From Pacificispira sp033344895 (GTDB lineage: Bacteria; Pseudomonadota; Alphaproteobacteria; UBA8366; Aestuariispiraceae), in the NCBI GenBank assembly GCA_965229685.1, contig OZ245920.1, positions 1,302,001 through 1,366,000 of the forward strand: a stretch of DNA of 64,000 bases, written 5' to 3'. Positions 26,462-34,640 of this stretch are shown in pieces; position 1 is the first letter of the stretch; each line of letters begins with the position of its first letter. A model generated the notes under the pieces. The model saw only the letters and a program-made list of their open reading frames with translations. It was not told the origin of the DNA and made no database searches. The position numbers and the translations under genes are program-made.

Positions 26462-27250
26462 CTAAAGCTTGCGCAGTTCCATCTTGATCGGGCCCTCCGC
26501 GGACCCGTTGATGAACTGATCGACATAGGGATTGCCGCTGTTGTCGATATCTGTGACGGGGCCGTTCCAGATCACTTCGCCCTTGTAGAGCATGGCCATG
26601 CGATCGGCGATGCGCCGAGCGCTGGGCATGTCATGGGTGATGGAAATCGCCGTCGCGCCGACCTCCTTCACGCATTTGACGATCAGGTTGTCGATCACAT
26701 GGCCCATGATCGGGTCCAGACCGGTTGTCGGTTCGTCGAAGAAGATGATGTCCGGGTTGCCGGCGATGGCGCGGGCCAGGCCGACGCGCTTGCGCATGCC
26801 GCCGGACAGCTCGGCCGGTGACAGGGCGCCGACATCCGCCCCCAGACCGACCTGCGACAGCTTCTCGATGGCAATTTCCTTCGCTGCCTTGCGCTTCATG
26901 CGCTGGCCCTGGATAAGGCCGAAGGCGACGTTCTCCCAGACTGAAAGGCTGTCGAAGAGGGCCGCGTTCTGGAACAGCATGCCGATCTTGGCATTGACCG
27001 CCTCGCGCTCCGAACTGGACAGGTTCACCGTCGGCTGACCGTCGATCTCGATCTCGCCTTCATCCGGACTCAACAGGCCCAGAATGCATTTCAGCATGAC
27101 CGATTTGCCCGTGCCGGATCCGCCGATGATTACCACGGATTCCTGCGGCATGACATCCAGCGAGAAACCCTGAAGAACATGCTTGGCGCCGAAGCGCTTA
27201 TGCACGTTGGTCAGCCGGATCTTCGGCACTGTGGCGTTGGCATCGGTCAT
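26462..27250 (-). CDS. mlaF: ABC transporter ATP-binding protein MlaF-like
   Basis: A 262-residue ABC ATPase with Walker A GGSGTGKS, signature LSGGM (in PAELSGGMRKR), Walker B IIFFDEPTTGLDP and an H-loop in ISITHDM. The LSGGMRKR form and the GLDPI segment are typical of MlaF/Ttg2A/MCE-type phospholipid transporters that keep outer-membrane asymmetry. It overlaps the MlaE permease gene by four bases (ATGA). No mlaD-like MCE gene lies next to the pair here, so the partner may be encoded elsewhere. Confidence 0.9.
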   Translation of the reverse strand: MTDANATVPKIRLTNVHKRFGAKHVLQGFSLDVMPQESVVIIGGSGTGKSVMLKCILGLLSPDEGEIEIDGQPTVNLSSSEREAVNAKIGMLFQNAALFDSLSVWENVAFGLIQGQRMKRKAAKEIAIEKLSQVGLGADVGALSPAELSGGMRKRVGLARAIAGNPDIIFFDEPTTGLDPIMGHVIDNLIVKCVKEVGATAISITHDMPSARRIADRMAMLYKGEVIWNGPVTDIDNSGNPYVDQFINGSAEGPIKMELRKL

Positions 27251-28020
27251 GTCGCGAAGAACATTTCGGTGATCAGGTAGTTGGCGATCAGGATCAGAAT
27301 CGACGCGCTGACCACGGCATTGGTGGTCGCCGCCCCCACGCCCTGCGCGCCGCCGCGGCTGTGCAAGCCATGATAGCAGCCCATCAGTGCGACCAGAAAA
27401 CCGAAGACCGCCGCCTTGACCAGCCCGGAAATCACGTCCTGCGCCTGCAGGAAATTCCAGGTGTTGATCAGGTAGGTCTGTTCGTTGAAGCCCAGCTTGT
27501 AGACGCTGACCACGAAACCGCCGAAGACGCCCATGATGTCGCCGATCAGGACCAGAAGCGGCAGCATCGTAACCCCGGCCATCAGGCGCGGCGCGATCAG
27601 ATACTTCATCGGGTTCGTCGACAGGGTTTCCAGCGCATCGACCTGTTCCGTCACGCGCATGGTCCCGAGTTCGGCTGCCATGGCGGCGCCGATCCGGCCG
27701 GCGATCATCAGACCGGCCAGAACCGGCGACAGCTCCCGGCAGATCGACAGAACCACGACGGACGGGATCGCGCCTTCCGCGGAAAATCGGGCGAAACCGG
27801 TATAGCTCTGCAGCGCGAGCACCATACCGGCAAACAGCGTGGTCAGGCCGACGACAGGCAGCGAATAGTAGCCGATGTCGATCATCTGGCGTGCGATCAG
27901 CCGGGGGTAGATCGGCGGCCGGACGCAGTGGCTAACACCGCTGAGCGCAAAGACGGTCAGGCGACCGGTTGCCGAGAGGAAGCGAAGGCAGGCGGCGCCG
28001 ATGACGCGAAGCGGATTCAC
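27247..28020 (-). CDS. mlaE: MlaE-family ABC transporter permease
   Basis: A 257-residue permease with five or six membrane segments. It carries the MlaE signatures ATGRLTVFALSGVSH, MIDIGYYSLPVVGLTTLFAGMVLALQSYTGF and GTMRVTEQVDALETLSTNPMKYLIAPR. MlaE forms the membrane core of the retrograde phospholipid transporter with MlaF. The GTG start overlaps the alr stop by four bases and its own stop overlaps mlaF, so the three genes are a tight operon. Confidence 0.93.
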   Translation of the reverse strand: MNPLRVIGAACLRFLSATGRLTVFALSGVSHCVRPPIYPRLIARQMIDIGYYSLPVVGLTTLFAGMVLALQSYTGFARFSAEGAIPSVVVLSICRELSPVLAGLMIAGRIGAAMAAELGTMRVTEQVDALETLSTNPMKYLIAPRLMAGVTMLPLLVLIGDIMGVFGGFVVSVYKLGFNEQTYLINTWNFLQAQDVISGLVKAAVFGFLVALMGCYHGLHSRGGAQGVGAATTNAVVSASILILIANYLITEMFFAT

Positions 28021-29144
28021 GCAGCGCCTCCAATATAGTGCCGGGCGTAACGCGGGCCCAGAGAGGTCAGGATCTCGTATCCGATCGTGCCGGCCTGGTC
28101 CGCCACTGCGTCCACATCCTGATGCGGTCCGATCAGGGAGACGCTGTCGCCCGGCCCGATATGGGGCAGGGCAGAGACATCCAACGTGATTAGATCCATG
28201 GAAACCCTACCGACCACCGGCACTTCCACCTCTCCCACAAAGGCTTTGGCGGTGTTGCTTAGGGAGCGCAGATATCCGTCGGCGTAGCCAACCGCAAGAG
28301 TGGCGATGCGCGTCGGTCCTTCGACCCGATGCGAGGCACCGTATCCGACGCTCTCAGAAGCGTCAATCTGACGGACCTGAAGGATCCGGGAGTCCAAAGA
28401 TATCACCGGGCGCATGGGGTTTGGACCATCCGTATTGGGTCGCACGCCGTAGAGGCAGACACCGGGCCGGATCCAGTCGAAATGCCAGTCCGGTCCCAGG
28501 AACGTGGCGCTGGAGGCCGCCAGCATTGCGCCTTCCGACGGTTTGGGCAGGCGTGCGGCCAGATCGGCGAAACGCAGCTGCTGTTCACGGTTCATGGGGT
28601 GAACCGGTGTGTCGGCGCAGGCCATATGGGACATCAGAAAGCGCAGGCCGATCCCGGACAGCCGGTCCGGCTCGGCAATCAAGGTCTCCGCTTCGCGACG
28701 GTCCAGACCCGTTCGGCTCATGCCGGTGTCGCAATGCAGTGTGGCCGACAACGGTGTCTCCAGACGTCGGCAATGGTCCCGCCACAAGTCGATCTGTCCC
28801 AGATCGTTGAGACTGGGCCACAGATCGTTGTCGCTGTAGACGGCTTCCTGCCCCGGCATCAGACCGTTCATGACGCAGATTCGGGGACGCGGCTTCCGGT
28901 CGGCGAAGATGTCAGCCAGTTCCAGGCCCGCATCCAGGTGAGCGACAAAGAATGTATCGCACCCGGCCGCCGCCAGCGTCCGCGCGACCGGCGCCAGGCC
29001 CAACCCGTAGCCGTCCGCCTTGACCACCGCAGCCGCCCGTTTGTGCACCGTCCTGTCGCGCAGAATCCGCCAGTTCTCGGCGATGGCGTCGAGATCGACG
29101 GTCAACGTCGTCGGACTGTGGGCAAACCCGGTCGATTGCGTCAT
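28017..29144 (-). CDS. alr: Alanine racemase
   Basis: This 375-residue PLP enzyme interconverts L- and D-alanine for peptidoglycan. The PLP lysine is Lys42 in AVVKADGYGLG. The opposite-face catalytic tyrosine is in SVGYGASHRVEGPTR, and the C-terminal beta domain has VVGRVSMDLITLDV and IGYEILTSLGPRYARHYIGG. Length and motifs are standard. It is the first gene of the alr-mlaE-mlaF transcript. A short GTGCAA/TTGCAC inverted repeat lies about 65 bases before the start, without an assigned role. Confidence 0.95.
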   Translation of the reverse strand: MTQSTGFAHSPTTLTVDLDAIAENWRILRDRTVHKRAAAVVKADGYGLGLAPVARTLAAAGCDTFFVAHLDAGLELADIFADRKPRPRICVMNGLMPGQEAVYSDNDLWPSLNDLGQIDLWRDHCRRLETPLSATLHCDTGMSRTGLDRREAETLIAEPDRLSGIGLRFLMSHMACADTPVHPMNREQQLRFADLAARLPKPSEGAMLAASSATFLGPDWHFDWIRPGVCLYGVRPNTDGPNPMRPVISLDSRILQVRQIDASESVGYGASHRVEGPTRIATLAVGYADGYLRSLSNTAKAFVGEVEVPVVGRVSMDLITLDVSALPHIGPGDSVSLIGPHQDVDAVADQAGTIGYEILTSLGPRYARHYIGGAA

Positions 29145-29245
29145 TCAGGAATCCAAAGTTGGACAAAGGATTGTTCGGCACCGTTCTTGTCGGTTTCGGC
29201 GCCGCGGTGCAAGTGTCATTGCACAGGCGGCAGGGATCGGTGCGG

Positions 29246-29854
29246 TCAGGGTACTCGAACCATCGCGTCCCATCCGGCCATCGCGCAGTCGGCCACGGCG
29301 TTCAGGGCAGTGCGGTCCGCGCCGTCGCGGGCCTGGATCGACATGCCGTGCTGAAGGGTCGTCACGAAGAGGGCCAGGGCGCGACAGTCGGCGTTTTCGG
29401 GCAGTTCGCCGTCTGCCTTTGCGCGTTCGAAGCGGTTCTGCAGAAGATCGATATTGGCCGTGCGCAACGCTTTCAACTCGTCGCAGATCTCAGGATGGGG
29501 GCTTTCGCTCTGCAGGGCGGACAGCACGATCATGCAGCCACGCGGTTCTGCGTGGCAGGTAAAGGCCTCCGCAGTAGCCCGGAGGACGGCGTCTACCGCT
29601 TCACGGGCCGTCGGTGCCGTCTCTACGCCGGTCCAGATCCCGGAACCCTCGGTCGTGCTGTAGAGCTGCAATGCCGATCGAAACAATGCCTCCTTGTCGC
29701 CGAAAGCCGCGTAGAGGCTGGGCGGAGTCAGGTCCATGGCCTTTGTCAATTCCGCCATGGAGGCCCCCTGGTAGCCACGGGTCCAAAAAACGTCCATCGC
29801 CCGGCGAAGCGCCTGATCCTTGTCGAAGCCCCTTGGTCTGCCTCTTCCCGCCAT
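29246..29854 (-). CDS. TetR/AcrR family transcriptional regulator
   Basis: A 202-residue DNA-binding protein. The N-terminal helix-turn-helix is in ALRRAMDVFWTRGYQGASMAELTKAMDLTPPSLYAAFGDKEALFRSAL, the standard TetR pattern (shown by its SLYAAFGDKEALF core). The ligand-binding C-terminal domain has helices including CDELKALRTANIDLLQNRFERAKADGEL. The ATG at 29854 has AAGGA six bases upstream. It is divergent from an SDR-MFS operon with an inverted repeat between them, so it probably represses both. The ligand is not evident. Confidence 0.88.
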   Translation of the reverse strand: MAGRGRPRGFDKDQALRRAMDVFWTRGYQGASMAELTKAMDLTPPSLYAAFGDKEALFRSALQLYSTTEGSGIWTGVETAPTAREAVDAVLRATAEAFTCHAEPRGCMIVLSALQSESPHPEICDELKALRTANIDLLQNRFERAKADGELPENADCRALALFVTTLQHGMSIQARDGADRTALNAVADCAMAGWDAMVRVP

Positions 29855-29865
29855 CAGAATCCTTT

Positions 29866-29939
29866 CTGTAACGATCAATAAATAAATCGATTGACAGTGT
29901 GAGGCAAGAGCGGCACGAAATATGTATCGATCATTACAG
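29866..29939. promoter_or_regulatory. TetR-type inverted repeat and promoter between tetR and the SDR gene
   Basis: Arms CTGTAACGATCAAT (29866-29879) and ATCGATCATTACAG (29926-29939) pair at 12 of 14 positions across a 46-base gap. On the minus strand TTGCCT (29907-29902) and TATTTA (29884-29879) are spaced by 17 bases, a good promoter for the regulator. The wide gap suggests two half-operators flanking the promoter, as expected for self-repression. Confidence 0.5.
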
Positions 29940-29955
29940 AAAAGGAGTTGCGATC

Positions 29956-30696
29956 ATGTCGGACCTTATGGACAAGCGGGCGCTGGTCACCGGTGGCGGA
30001 CGGGGCATCGGCGCAGCCATTGCGCGGAAACTGGCGGCGGACGGGGCGCAGGTGGCCCTGACGTATTCGGCGTCCGCCCAAAAGGCCGATGCTGTCGTAC
30101 GGTCGATCGTCGAGGCCGGCGGGGTGGCGAGCGCCATCTGGGCGGACAACCGGGACGATGCGTCGGTCACGGCGGCGGTCGAGGAAGCAGCATCGCGGAT
30201 GGGCGGGTTGGATATCCTGGTCTGCAATGCAGGGGTTTTTGAGGTCGGCCCGCTGCAGGACCTTGGGTTGGACAGCTACGACAGCACGATGACCGTCAAT
30301 GTGCGGGCGGTCTATGCGGCAATGCTGGCGGCCGATCGGGTCTTGGCAGAGGGCGGGCGCGTCGTCCTCATCGGCAGCAATCTGGCCAAGCATGTCCCTG
30401 GCCCGGGTATCGCGCTGTATGCGATGAGCAAATCGGCCCTCATCGGTCTCGCCAAGGGTCTGTCCCGGGACTTCGGTCCGCGCGGGATCACCATAAACGT
30501 GGTGCATCCTGGCTCTACCGATACCGACATGAACCCCGCCGACGGCGAGTTTGCGGATATGCAGCGCTCGATCATGTCGATCGGTCGATACAATGAGCCC
30601 GCCGAAGTGGCGAGCCTCGTTGCCTGGCTGGCCGGGCCCGATGCGGGAACCGTGACCGGTGCCGAATTCACCATCGACAGTGGCGTCAACGCATGA
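29956..30696 (+). CDS. SDR family oxidoreductase (3-oxoacyl-ACP reductase-like)
   Basis: A 246-residue short-chain dehydrogenase with the cofactor motif TGGGRGIG near the N-terminus, CNAGVF, and the catalytic YAMSK. The C-terminus GTVTGAEFTIDSG is typical of FabG-like enzymes that reduce a keto group with NAD(P)H. The ATG at 29956 follows AAGGAG. It overlaps the MFS transporter gene by four bases and is divergent from a TetR regulator, so a detoxification or modification role controlled by that regulator is likely. The substrate is unknown. Confidence 0.87.
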   Translation: MSDLMDKRALVTGGGRGIGAAIARKLAADGAQVALTYSASAQKADAVVRSIVEAGGVASAIWADNRDDASVTAAVEEAASRMGGLDILVCNAGVFEVGPLQDLGLDSYDSTMTVNVRAVYAAMLAADRVLAEGGRVVLIGSNLAKHVPGPGIALYAMSKSALIGLAKGLSRDFGPRGITINVVHPGSTDTDMNPADGEFADMQRSIMSIGRYNEPAEVASLVAWLAGPDAGTVTGAEFTIDSGVNA

Positions 30697-31907
30697 CCGA
30701 ATATCCGCCTCTGTCCGGTTCAGGGCAGGTTCCGATGGCGGGCAGGCGGGCGGTGGCGGCATTCGCCGCCGCCGCCGGGGCCGTCGTGCTGACGGAATTC
30801 ATCGCCGTCGGCCTGCTTCCCGCCCTTGCAAGGGATTTTGATATATCCCTGTCGCGCGCGGGCTGGCTGGTTTCGGCCTTCGCCCTTTCCGCGGCACTGC
30901 TTGGGCCGGCCCTGACCCTCGGAATGGGCCGTATCAGGCCGCGGACCGGACTGGCCCTAGGGCTTGTGCTTTATGGCGGGGCAGGGGGGATCGCCGCCCT
31001 CATTCAGGACTTTCATGTCTTTCTTGCGGTTCGGATCGTGCAGGGGGCTCTCCTCACCTATTTCATCAGCGCGGCAAGCAAGACGGCGATGGACCTGTCG
31101 CCGCCGGAGCGCGCCGCACGCGCGGTCGGCCATGTGAATGTCGGGACAATCCTCGGGGCCATGGCCGCAACGCCCCTGGGACTTTGGGGGGCGGACGCCC
31201 TCGGCTGGCAGGCCATCTACCTGGCGCTCGGCGGCGCGGCGGTTCTGTCCGCATTCCCGGTACTGGCAACGGTTCCGCGTATCCTGGGACCTGTCAGGGC
31301 GGCAATTTCAGGCGAAGTGTCGATCCTTCGAACCGGGCCTGTGCTGGCCCATTTGGCCCTGTCCCTCATGACATTCGCGGCCATGTTTTCGGCCTACAGT
31401 TTCATCGCGCCAGTTCTTTCCAAAGGGCTTGGTGCGTCGGCCGGTCCCGTTTCCGTTGTGCTGATCGGTATCGGCGCGGCGGGCCTGATCGGTAACGCCC
31501 TCGCGTCGAAGGAGGCGGACCGCGATCCGGACCGGGCGACCCTGGGCACGCTGGCCGTGCTTGCCCTGTCCGGTTCGGCGCTTGTGTTGCTGGGCTGGAA
31601 CCCGGTCGCGGACTTTCTCATGCTAACGGCTTGGGGCGCAGCACATGCCGCCGCCTTCGTTGCCTGCCAGGTCCGCGTCATGGTTCAGGCACCGCAGGCC
31701 GCCGCCTTTGCCGGGTCTTTGAACATTGCCGTCTGCAATGTCGGGATCGGAATAGGGGCCGTCCTTGGCGGCTGGGTACTGGAAGCGGCCGGAACTGCAT
31801 GGCTGGGCCCAGCCATGGCGGCGGTAGCGCTGCCCGCGATCCTGCTGAACGGATGGCTCATGCGGGCACAAGGGCGCCGGATTGCCGACCGAGCGGGGGC
31901 ACCCTAG
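30693..31907 (+). CDS. MFS transporter
   Basis: A 404-residue major facilitator protein with about twelve hydrophobic segments. The start FAAAAGAVVLTEFIAVGLLPALARDFDISLSRAGWLVSAFALSAALLGPAL resembles the DHA1 drug-efflux branch (key part VVLTEFIAVGLLPALARDF). It overlaps the SDR gene by four bases and follows it in one transcript. Divergent control by a TetR regulator suggests inducible efflux. The exported compound is not known. Confidence 0.88.
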   Translation: MTEYPPLSGSGQVPMAGRRAVAAFAAAAGAVVLTEFIAVGLLPALARDFDISLSRAGWLVSAFALSAALLGPALTLGMGRIRPRTGLALGLVLYGGAGGIAALIQDFHVFLAVRIVQGALLTYFISAASKTAMDLSPPERAARAVGHVNVGTILGAMAATPLGLWGADALGWQAIYLALGGAAVLSAFPVLATVPRILGPVRAAISGEVSILRTGPVLAHLALSLMTFAAMFSAYSFIAPVLSKGLGASAGPVSVVLIGIGAAGLIGNALASKEADRDPDRATLGTLAVLALSGSALVLLGWNPVADFLMLTAWGAAHAAAFVACQVRVMVQAPQAAAFAGSLNIAVCNVGIGIGAVLGGWVLEAAGTAWLGPAMAAVALPAILLNGWLMRAQGRRIADRAGAP

Positions 31908-31940
31908 TCTCATTCCCTGGATAGTTTCGGGGGAAAGCAC

Positions 31941-32624
31941 ATGTTCCGATCCGCCTGCGCCGGACTGGCGATGCTGACATTGACGGCCATGCCGGCATCG
32001 GCCTGCCCCTTGGCGCTGGTGCTGGCGCTCGACGTATCCTCCAGTGTCGATGATCAGGAACACCGACTGCAGTCGGAGGGGTTGGCTCGCGCGCTGACCG
32101 ACCCGACCGTGATGGAAGCGATCCTGTCACAAGGGGGAATCTGGCTTTCGGCGTTCGAATGGTCCGGTCGCCGCAACCAGCGCATTCTGATTGACTGGAC
32201 GCATCTGAACTCGCTGCAAGTGATCGGGCAGGCCGCGGCGCGCATTCGTGACGCTCAGCGCAGCACCAATGAATTCCCAACGGCTCTTGGCTATGCGTTG
32301 GGGTTTGCCTCGGTCTATCTGAAGAAGTCGCCGCCGGGCTGCATTCGTCGGGTCATCGATGTCGCGGGCGACGGCGTCAACAATGAAGGCTTTGCGCCGT
32401 CCAACGCCTACAATGCCTTCGACTTCCGAGGAGTCACCGTCAATGGCCTGGTCATCAAGGGGGCCGACCCGGATCCGGAGGAGTTTTACCGCGAACAGGT
32501 GATGTTCGGACCAGGCTCCTTCGTGGAGATCGCCGACGGCTATGGCGATTACGCCGCCGCGATGCGCCGCAAGCTGATCCGAGAAGTGTTGGGCGCCAGC
32601 CTGGCCGAGGCACCGCTGGACTGA
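31941..32624 (+). CDS. DUF1194 domain-containing secreted protein (vWA-like)
   Basis: A 227-residue precursor with a signal peptide ending near ASACP. The mature part carries LALDVSSSVDDQEHRLQSEGLARAL, a metal-ion-dependent adhesion (MIDAS) D-x-S-x-S motif of the von Willebrand A fold, and the conserved RRVIDVAGDGVNNEG and VNGLVIKG segments of DUF1194. The family is common in Alphaproteobacteria with no assigned reaction. It starts 33 bases after the MFS gene but has its own RBS and is probably independent. Localisation is likely periplasmic. Confidence 0.83.
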   Translation: MFRSACAGLAMLTLTAMPASACPLALVLALDVSSSVDDQEHRLQSEGLARALTDPTVMEAILSQGGIWLSAFEWSGRRNQRILIDWTHLNSLQVIGQAAARIRDAQRSTNEFPTALGYALGFASVYLKKSPPGCIRRVIDVAGDGVNNEGFAPSNAYNAFDFRGVTVNGLVIKGADPDPEEFYREQVMFGPGSFVEIADGYGDYAAAMRRKLIREVLGASLAEAPLD

Positions 32625-32734
32625 GTTTCATCAGTCTCAGAAAATGTCATTCGACTGTCATTCGGCGTTTACGGTTTATCAACCGACTCCCGACAAATTC
32701 GTAGTGCCAGTTACGAAAAGCCGGAGCGGAATGC

Positions 32735-32959
32735 ATGTCACTTCAGGAAATCGATGCGTCAACATCCTGCATGATGGTAGAGGCCTTCATCGAAACCGCG
32801 CAGGAAACGGTGAGCCGCTCCGGGTCCCGGTTGCAGGCCCTGCGCGAAGGCGTGGTGGCCGCCAGCATGGTGCTGAGCGCCTTTACCGGCATGCCGGACG
32901 AGGAGGCGCGGGAGGCGGCGCGCGTCTGGGCACAGTCGAATCGGGAACTGGAGTTCTAA
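32735..32959 (+). CDS. Small hypothetical protein
   Basis: A 74-residue frame with GGAG nine bases before the ATG. The product is Ala/Glu-rich, predicted to be mostly alpha-helical (VEAFIETAQETVSRSGSRLQALREGVVAASMVLSAFTG), with no signal peptide or known motif. A short direct repeat (TGTCATTCG twice) lies upstream. It is convergent with dnaB, 24 bases away. I do not recognise a family; it may be a small regulator or a chance frame, though composition and ribosome site support coding. Confidence 0.45.
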   Translation: MSLQEIDASTSCMMVEAFIETAQETVSRSGSRLQALREGVVAASMVLSAFTGMPDEEAREAARVWAQSNRELEF

Positions 32960-32983
32960 CGCGCCGGTTCGGCGGATCGGTCG

Positions 32984-34561
32984 TCAGTAGGCCTCATGCG
33001 CCTTGTCCAGATCGTCGAACAGGGTCAGTTCGCCCTGGAAGAACAGTTCGACGATACCGACCGGGCCATGTCGCTGCTTGGCGATGACCAGTTCGGCGAT
33101 ATTGCGCTTTTCCGCCAGCATCTGTTCGTGGCGCAGCCGGCGTTCCTCGAACTTTTCCGGGGCTTCGTTCGGACGCTGCTCCGGATATTCCTTTTCCAGA
33201 TAGTATTCCGGACGGTAGACGAAGCTGACCACGTCCGCGTCCTGCTCGATCGAGCCTGATTCACGAAGGTCGGCGAGCTGCGGGCGTTTGTCTTCGCGGT
33301 TTTCGACCTGACGCGACAACTGGGAGAGGGCGAGGACCGGAACTTCCAGATCCTTGGCCAGGGTTTTCAGGCCACGGGTGATTTCCGAGACCTCCTGCAC
33401 ACGGTTATCCATGCGCTTGTCCGGCGGCCCCTGAAGCAGCTGAAGATAGTCGACGACGACGAGGTGCAAGCCGTGCTGGCGCTTCACCCTCCGCGCCCGT
33501 TGGCGCAACCCGGTGATCGACAGGGCCGGCGTATCGTCGATATAGAGCGGAATCCGCCCCAGTTCCTGGCTGGCGACGACCACGCGCTCGAATTCCTCCT
33601 GCTGGATATCGCCGCGCCGGATCTTGTCCGAGGGCACGCCGGCGCAGGTGGAGATCAGTCGGCCGGCCAGCTGTTCGGCACTCATTTCCAGCGAGAAGAA
33701 CAGGACGACGCCGCCTTCCTCGATCTCGCGTCCGTCCTCGGTCACGATCTTCTTGTACGCCGCTGCCGCGTTATAGGCGATGTTGGTTGCCAGCGCCGTC
33801 TTGCCCATAGCGGGGCGCCCGGCAAGGATCAGCAGATCCGACTTGTGCAAACCACCGAGACGCTCATCGACGTCGCGCAGGCCGGTCGTGATCCCGACGA
33901 TATGGCTGTCGCGCTTGAACGCCTGCTCCGCCATTTCCAGCGCACGCTTGGCGGCCACATCCATGCTGGTGACGGACCGATCAACTTCGCCGGTGGAGGC
34001 CAGGTCGTAGAGCCGCTGTTCGGCCTTTTCGATCTGCTTGTTGGCGGTGAAGTCGATGTCGTGATTGTCATAGGCATCGTTGACGATATCTTCACCCAGA
34101 CCGATCAATTCCCGCTTCAGGTGCAGGTCGTGGATGGTGCGCGCATACTCCGCCGCGTTCAGGACGGTGACGACGTTTGTCGCCAATTCGTAGAGATATT
34201 CCGTGCCACCTGCCTCTCGCAGGATGTCGTCGCTGTCGGCGATATGGCTCAGCGTCGCCGGACTGGCGACCTGACCCTTGTCGATCAGCTTCTTGATGTG
34301 TTCGTAAAGGCGCTGGTGTTCCGGCACATAGAAATGCACGGCGCGCAGGAGATCCGCCGCCGGCTCATAGGCGCGGTTGTTGCGCAGGATTGCACCCAGC
34401 AGCGCCTGCTCCACCTCCGCGTTGAAGGGGGGCTGGCGGAAGGCCTTTTGCTGGCCGTCCTGATTGGTGCGGTCGCCATGCAGGGGGCGCACATTGTTTG
34501 AGCCGCCGGGGCTCTCAGCAGGATCGATTGTCATTCTCGGACCATACGCCGAGTCGGCCAT
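32984..34561 (-). CDS. dnaB: Replicative DNA helicase DnaB
   Basis: DnaB unwinds DNA at the replication fork as a hexamer. The 525-residue product has the N-terminal DnaG-interacting domain (FNAEVEQALLGAILRNN), a RecA-like C-terminal domain with Walker A GRPAMGKT (248-255), Walker B in HLVVVDYLQLL and the arginine-finger region LSQLSRQVENREDKRPQLADLRESG (key part SRQVENREDKRP). The N-terminal 45 residues are a polar extension. The ribosome site is poor at both candidate starts (34561 and 34534), and the longer is taken. Intein insertion is not seen. Confidence 0.96.
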   Translation of the reverse strand: MADSAYGPRMTIDPAESPGGSNNVRPLHGDRTNQDGQQKAFRQPPFNAEVEQALLGAILRNNRAYEPAADLLRAVHFYVPEHQRLYEHIKKLIDKGQVASPATLSHIADSDDILREAGGTEYLYELATNVVTVLNAAEYARTIHDLHLKRELIGLGEDIVNDAYDNHDIDFTANKQIEKAEQRLYDLASTGEVDRSVTSMDVAAKRALEMAEQAFKRDSHIVGITTGLRDVDERLGGLHKSDLLILAGRPAMGKTALATNIAYNAAAAYKKIVTEDGREIEEGGVVLFFSLEMSAEQLAGRLISTCAGVPSDKIRRGDIQQEEFERVVVASQELGRIPLYIDDTPALSITGLRQRARRVKRQHGLHLVVVDYLQLLQGPPDKRMDNRVQEVSEITRGLKTLAKDLEVPVLALSQLSRQVENREDKRPQLADLRESGSIEQDADVVSFVYRPEYYLEKEYPEQRPNEAPEKFEERRLRHEQMLAEKRNIAELVIAKQRHGPVGIVELFFQGELTLFDDLDKAHEAY

Positions 34562-34640
34562 CTTGGCACGGAGAACGGGTGTGAACCGACCCTGTGAATT
34601 AGGTGGATATCGGGGGCAGCCGCCTCCTGTGCGGCCTCCC

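Noticed and set aside
29207..29224. GTGCAA/TTGCAC inverted repeat upstream of alr
   Set aside because: Short arms and no second copy; it could be chance, so it is not listed as an operator.
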